Assembly: GCA_002412965.1 (NCBI GenBank)
Contig: DHWB01000004.1
Span: 248,001 to 312,000 of the forward strand
From: Desulfomicrobium sp. UBA5193
Lineage (GTDB): Bacteria; Desulfobacterota; Desulfovibrionia; Desulfovibrionales; Desulfomicrobiaceae
Length of the DNA stretch: 64,000 nt
Reading direction: 5' to 3'
Positions 58,835-64,000 of the stretch are shown piece by piece (the first letter of the stretch is position 1; the number at the start of each line of letters is the position of its first letter). Made by a program: the position numbers and the translations under genes. Under the pieces are notes generated by a model. It saw only the letters and a program-made list of their open reading frames with translations. It did no database searches and was not told the DNA's origin.

Positions 58835-59302
58835 CTAGAATCCCCGCGCCGTCAACAAGCGGTCCAGCTGATTGGCGAACTCCTGCCGGTCTTTGGCGCT
58901 CAGGGCCGACGGCCCTCCGGTCATGACTCCGCTGCCGCGCATCTCGTCCAGAAAATCGCGCATGGTCAGACGGCTGCGGATGTTGTCCGTGGTGAACACT
59001 TCTCCCCTGGGGCTCAGCCCCGTCCCCCCTTTCTCGATGACTCCCGCCGCCAGCGGGATATCCGTGGTGATGACCACGTCCCCGTTCTGCGCCTTCTCGA
59101 CAATGGCCAGGTCCGCCTTGTCGAAGCCCGCGCCGACTTGCAGAAACTCGATGTATTCCGACTTGGGAACGGGAAAGCGTGAATTGGCCACCAGAATCAG
59201 GCTGATCCTGCGGCGTTCGGCCGCACGGTAGAGCACGTCCTTGATCACTCTGGGGCAGGCGTCGGCGTCAACCCAAATGCGCATCCTGGTCTGTGTGTTC
59301 AT
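58835..59302 (-). CDS. UPF0178 (YaiI) family protein
   Basis: A 155-residue protein of the YaiI/YqxD family (DUF188), a PIN-like fold of unknown function. Family motifs: RIWVDADACPRVIKDVLYRA at the N-terminus, DLAIVEKAQNGDVVITTDIPLA in the middle, and ARMRDFLDEMR-like helix with GGPSALSAKDRQEFANQLDR at the C-terminus. The conserved acidic residues (DADAC, DIPLA) suggest a metal-dependent nuclease, unproven. The ATG at 59302 overlaps the U32 stop as ATGA, so it is translated with that gene; ATG 59284 is also possible. Confidence 0.92.
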   Translation of the reverse strand: MNTQTRMRIWVDADACPRVIKDVLYRAAERRRISLILVANSRFPVPKSEYIEFLQVGAGFDKADLAIVEKAQNGDVVITTDIPLAAGVIEKGGTGLSPRGEVFTTDNIRSRLTMRDFLDEMRGSGVMTGGPSALSAKDRQEFANQLDRLLTARGF

Positions 59303-60555
59303 CGCTGCTCAGCGCCGGTGTGGGCTTCGGGGAAATGGGAGCGCAGGAAAAGGCCGGGCTCAAGGTCCGGGTGGTCGCAGTGCAGAAGCAGGCGCAGGCC
59401 GCTGTGCGCCGTGCCGACGTGCAGCCCTTCCTCTTTTTCCACGCCGTAGTCTGCGGCGGCCAGGACCGGACGGCGCAGGCCGGGCAGCACGATCTCAAGG
59501 GGATCGGAGGTCTGGAAGCGGTGCTTGACGTCCATGAGCCACAGCCCCGGCCGCACGGGCTCGATCAGCTTGGCCACGATGTTTTTCTTCAGGGTTCTGG
59601 GCAGGGCCGGGCGCAAGGTGATGCGCTCGGGCGTGAAGAATCCCGTGGACAGGGGGCGGGTGCCGAGCTGCTGGAGTTCTTCGAGGTAGAGTCCGGGGCG
59701 GAAGTTTCCCGCGGCCAGATCGTCGAGGGCCGTGCGGTAGATGTCCGTGACCTGGGCGAGGTAGGAGGGCGTCTTCATGCGGCCCTCGATCTTGAGGCTG
59801 TGCACGCCCGCCTGCCGGAACCAGCGCAGGTACTTGATCAGGCACAGGTCCTGGGCGCCCATGATCTGGGTGTACTCCTCGTCCTCGCAGATTTCCCACA
59901 TGTCCTGGCCCGGCCGCAGCCGTTCTTCGAGCCGCACCGCCGTAACCTTGTAGTCGAAGCGGCAGGGATGGGTGCACAGGCCAAGGTTCCCGGACCGCTG
60001 GTTCAGGTGCGCCGAGAGCAGGCAGCGTCCGGAGATGGCCATGCACATGGCCCCGTGCACGAACACCTCGAGCTCCAGCCCGCCCACCTTTTGCGCCATG
60101 GCCCTGATGCGCGCGGCCCCGAGCTCCCGCGCCACGTTGACGCGGCGTATGCCCAGATCCCGCCAGAACATGGCCGAGGCGGAATTGGAGGTGTTGGCCT
60201 GGGTCGAGAGATGAATGGGGATGTGGGGAATCCGTTTCCTGGCCATGGCCACGATGCCGGGGTCGGCGATGATGACGCCGTCCACCGCGCATGAGCCAAG
60301 CTCCTCCAGATACCTTTCCACCACATCGAGATGTTCTTCCCAGGCCAGGAGGTTCAGGGTGAAATAGACCTTGGCGTCGTGACGGTGGGCCTCGCGTACG
60401 GCCGTCTCGACTTCGGGAAAGGAAAATCCATCGGTCTTGGCGCGCAGACTCAACGCTTGGCCGCCCAGATACACGGCGTCGGCGCCATAGCGCAGGGCAG
60501 TGCCGAGTTTGTCCGGATCGCCGACCGGGACGAGGAGTTCGGGAAGTGATTTCAT
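59299..60555 (-). CDS. Peptidase U32 family protein, TrhP (YegQ)-like
   Basis: A 418-residue protein of the U32 group. The opening ELLVPVGDPDKLGTALRYGA and the cluster-type motif FVHGAMCMAISGRCLLSAHL with GLCTHPCRFDYKV are those of Escherichia coli TrhP, which hydroxylates U34 of tRNA using prephenate. SLKIEGRMKTPSYLAQVTD is the later U32 signature. The four cysteines (CMA, RCL, LCT, PCR) likely hold a cluster. It is named peptidase for historical reasons; a tRNA role is inferred. It lies three bases after the PHP gene on the same strand. Confidence 0.88.
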   Translation of the reverse strand: MKSLPELLVPVGDPDKLGTALRYGADAVYLGGQALSLRAKTDGFSFPEVETAVREAHRHDAKVYFTLNLLAWEEHLDVVERYLEELGSCAVDGVIIADPGIVAMARKRIPHIPIHLSTQANTSNSASAMFWRDLGIRRVNVARELGAARIRAMAQKVGGLELEVFVHGAMCMAISGRCLLSAHLNQRSGNLGLCTHPCRFDYKVTAVRLEERLRPGQDMWEICEDEEYTQIMGAQDLCLIKYLRWFRQAGVHSLKIEGRMKTPSYLAQVTDIYRTALDDLAAGNFRPGLYLEELQQLGTRPLSTGFFTPERITLRPALPRTLKKNIVAKLIEPVRPGLWLMDVKHRFQTSDPLEIVLPGLRRPVLAAADYGVEKEEGLHVGTAHSGLRLLLHCDHPDLEPGLFLRSHFPEAHTGAEQR

Positions 60556-60558
60556 GAG

Positions 60559-61431
60559 TTATGAGCAGGCTGGAAGGTGGTGGCCGTGTTTGAGGCGGGA
60601 TTCTTTCATGCGCCGCACCAGGTCGTAGGATGGCCGCAGGCCGCCCTTGCCCCGGCCGAGCGCGATGTTTGGCTTGTTGTCGCCATGAAAATCGGAACCG
60701 GCGCTGGGCAGCAGATCGAGCTTGCGGCACAGGCTCGCAAAGAAGTTGGTCTGGGCCTGGGTGTGCATCGAATAGAAGACCTCTATCCCGTCGAGGCCCC
60801 AGCCCTTGAGTTCGCGCAGCACGGCCTCGAGCTCGTCCTTCTCCAGCCGCAGGGTGCAGGGATGGGCCAGGATGACCGTGGCATCTTCTTCCTTCAACAG
60901 GTCGATTGCCTGGCGCGGGAGGAGCTTTTCCTTGGGCGCGTAGCCTTTGGTCCCCGGCCGCAGCCAGCGCATGAACGCGTCCTGGAAATTCACGGCCAAG
61001 CCTTTTTCCACCAGCAGCTGCGCGATATGGGGCCGGCCGATGGAGCCGCCATCGGTGATCTCCTCAAGTTCGGCGTAGGTGATGTCCACCCCGTAGCTGT
61101 TCAGATTTGCGATGATGCTCTCATTGCGCGTCTTGCGCAGGCTGGAGAGCTGGTCGAGGGTGGTTTGCAGGCGCAGCGGGCGCTGGGGCAGCCACAGGCC
61201 GAGCAGGTGCATGCTGCCCTGTGCGAAATCGACGCTCAGTTCGCATCCGCCGATGACCTCAAGGCCAAGCTCGCTTCCGGCCGCGCAGGCTTCGGGCAAC
61301 CCCTGGACCGTGTCATGATCGGTCAGGGCGATGGCTTTGAGGCCGATGGCCAAGGCCGCGCTGACGAGCTCCGCCGGGCGCATGGTGCCGTCGGAAGCGG
61401 TGGAGTGGGTGTGCAGATCGATTTCCGGCAT
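60559..61431 (-). CDS. PHP-domain phosphoesterase, YciV/RNase AM-like
   Basis: A 290-residue PHP enzyme. Metal-site motifs: DLHTHSTASDGTMRPAELV at the N-terminus, IALTDHDTVQGLPEA, GGCELSVDF, VILAHPCTLRL and SAGSDFHGDNKPN. The 290-residue length and SDFH ending match Escherichia coli YciV (RNase AM), which matures rRNA 5' ends and removes pAp-like nucleotides. A histidinol-phosphatase role is less likely because HisJ-type proteins lack this arrangement. The upstream region has no strong ribosome site. It heads a three-gene minus-strand unit (PHP, U32, UPF0178). Confidence 0.88.
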   Translation of the reverse strand: MPEIDLHTHSTASDGTMRPAELVSAALAIGLKAIALTDHDTVQGLPEACAAGSELGLEVIGGCELSVDFAQGSMHLLGLWLPQRPLRLQTTLDQLSSLRKTRNESIIANLNSYGVDITYAELEEITDGGSIGRPHIAQLLVEKGLAVNFQDAFMRWLRPGTKGYAPKEKLLPRQAIDLLKEEDATVILAHPCTLRLEKDELEAVLRELKGWGLDGIEVFYSMHTQAQTNFFASLCRKLDLLPSAGSDFHGDNKPNIALGRGKGGLRPSYDLVRRMKESRLKHGHHLPACS

Positions 61432-61490
61432 GATTCATGGGTACGGCAGGGGCCGGGGGATGACAAGGGGGCGCGCGCCGGGGCCGGGCA

Positions 61491-61526
61491 ATAAAAAACG
61501 GCACGGACCCTGGGGAGCGCGTGCCG
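61491..61526 (-). terminator. Rho-independent terminator after infA
   Basis: On the minus strand CGGCACG...CGTGCCG (61526-61520 with 61505-61499) is followed by TTTTTT. It lies 20 bases beyond the infA stop and before the PHP gene. Confidence 0.85.
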
Positions 61527-61545
61527 GACAATTCTCTACAGGGGA

Positions 61546-61764
61546 TTACTTGAAGCGGTAGGTGATTCTGCCGCGGGTCAGGTCATAGGGAGACAGTTCC
61601 ACCTTGACCCGGTCGCCGGGCAGGATGCGGATGTAAAATTTGCGCATCTTTCCGGAGATATGTCCAAGCACCTGATGACCATTTTCCAGACGAACCAGAA
61701 ACATGGCATTGGGCATGGCTTCCTCGACGACACCTTCAACTTCAATAGACTCTTCCTTGGCCAT
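61546..61764 (-). CDS. infA: Translation initiation factor IF-1
   Basis: A 72-residue OB-fold protein that binds the 30S A site. Sequence landmarks: EEVEGVVEEAMPNAMFLV-like strand, then LENGHQVLGHISGKMRKFYI and LPGDRVKVELSPYDLTRGR. Length matches the family exactly. ATG 61764 is in a good context (GGTATTCGTTTTAT upstream has no clear Shine-Dalgarno). A terminator follows. It is monocistronic here, away from the ribosomal-protein operon that carries infA in many bacteria. Confidence 0.97.
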   Translation of the reverse strand: MAKEESIEVEGVVEEAMPNAMFLVRLENGHQVLGHISGKMRKFYIRILPGDRVKVELSPYDLTRGRITYRFK

Positions 61765-61877
61765 ATAAAACGAATACCTTCTCTGTTATCAGTAGTTTTT
61801 TGTTTAAAGACAGGACTCCTTACCCGCCTTGATCGCAAATGACAAGGCCGGATATCCTCCTGCATTCGTCCCGACAC

Positions 61878-61904
61878 CTTGTGCGCCTTGTGCGCCCTGT
61901 GCGC
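61878..61904. repeat. Three 9-bp tandem units between infA and the kinase gene
   Basis: CTTGTGCGC CTTGTGCGC CCTGTGCGC, directly followed by a doubled GGATCC (61907-61918). It lies in the 180-base gap between the infA start and the stop of the histidine kinase gene. It is a short slippage-type repeat and I see no function. Confidence 0.6.
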
Positions 61905-61945
61905 CGGGATCCGGATCCGGGCACGCGGCGGAGAGGCAACGTGTG

Positions 61946-64000
<2,055 letters not shown>

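Overview
The window is dense, mostly GC-rich bacterial chromosome, with about 54 protein genes and one tRNA. Gene content and order suggest a Desulfovibrionales-type sulfate-reducing bacterium (Desulfobacterota, formerly Deltaproteobacteria), possibly near Desulfomicrobium. The reasons are the ispE-tRNA-prs-L25-pth and carD-rho neighbourhoods, LL-diaminopimelate aminotransferase, LarC, a TauE/SafE-type exporter with a signal peptide, a DsrE-like protein, and a C-terminal module that I recall from Desulfovibrio PEP/pyruvate-binding proteins. This placement is inference from family content, not from a database search. I see no phage, insertion sequence or CRISPR array. The window is core chromosome with lineage-specific hypothetical genes.

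Layout. 1-8.3 kb: a cut membrane protein, a radical SAM protein, a DUF2868/DUF3482 GTPase pair, then rsmE, a solitary gcvT and an unknown 570-residue protein on the minus strand. 8.4-13.6 kb: a GAF protein and mreB, a Nudix protein with a degraded box, rimI, an O-methyltransferase, a cyclophilin and a YheT-like hydrolase. 13.7-16.1 kb: an HtrA protease behind a near-perfect sigma-54 promoter, then ispE. 16.2-26.3 kb: tRNA-Gln, prs, L25, pth, carD, rho with an unusual AT-rich leader, nadE, a BepA-like protease, yajC, secD and secF. 26.3-30.3 kb: a TSUP exporter with a structured leader, a small membrane protein and a PEP-synthase-tail-like protein. 30.3-33.8 kb: a nadC-nadA-nadB operon. With nadE, all of de novo NAD synthesis except nadD is present.

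34.0-39.3 kb is the most lineage-specific block: a large membrane-anchored TPR protein with a retroviral-type CCHC zinc knuckle, a GT9 glycosyltransferase with a novel C-terminal extension, an acidic helical protein and a FlgN/FliT-like chaperone. I read it as a candidate flagellar or surface-glycosylation module. 39.3-46.5 kb holds housekeeping genes (pgeF, 5-FCL, a phosphoesterase, exonuclease III, a TetR regulator, a DsrE-like protein, rtcB), an aspartate kinase whose first ACT domain is collapsed, and a VTT membrane protein. 46.5-51.7 kb holds a tandem UspA, a duplicated transglutaminase-like lipoprotein, and a DUF2092 protein with a repeat-rich exported protein. 52-64 kb holds murJ, dapL, a tRNA-type methyltransferase, a 46-residue membrane protein with its own terminator, a CBS-ACT protein, a nitrilase, larC, two REP-like palindromes, a minus-strand row (PHP, U32, UPF0178), infA, and a hybrid histidine kinase cut by the window end.

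Transcription units are short and many starts overlap the preceding stop by 1-4 bases. Clear intrinsic terminators follow L25, carD, yajC, secF, the TSUP gene, infA and the 46-residue gene. Many long open frames opposite real genes are codon-bias shadows and are omitted.
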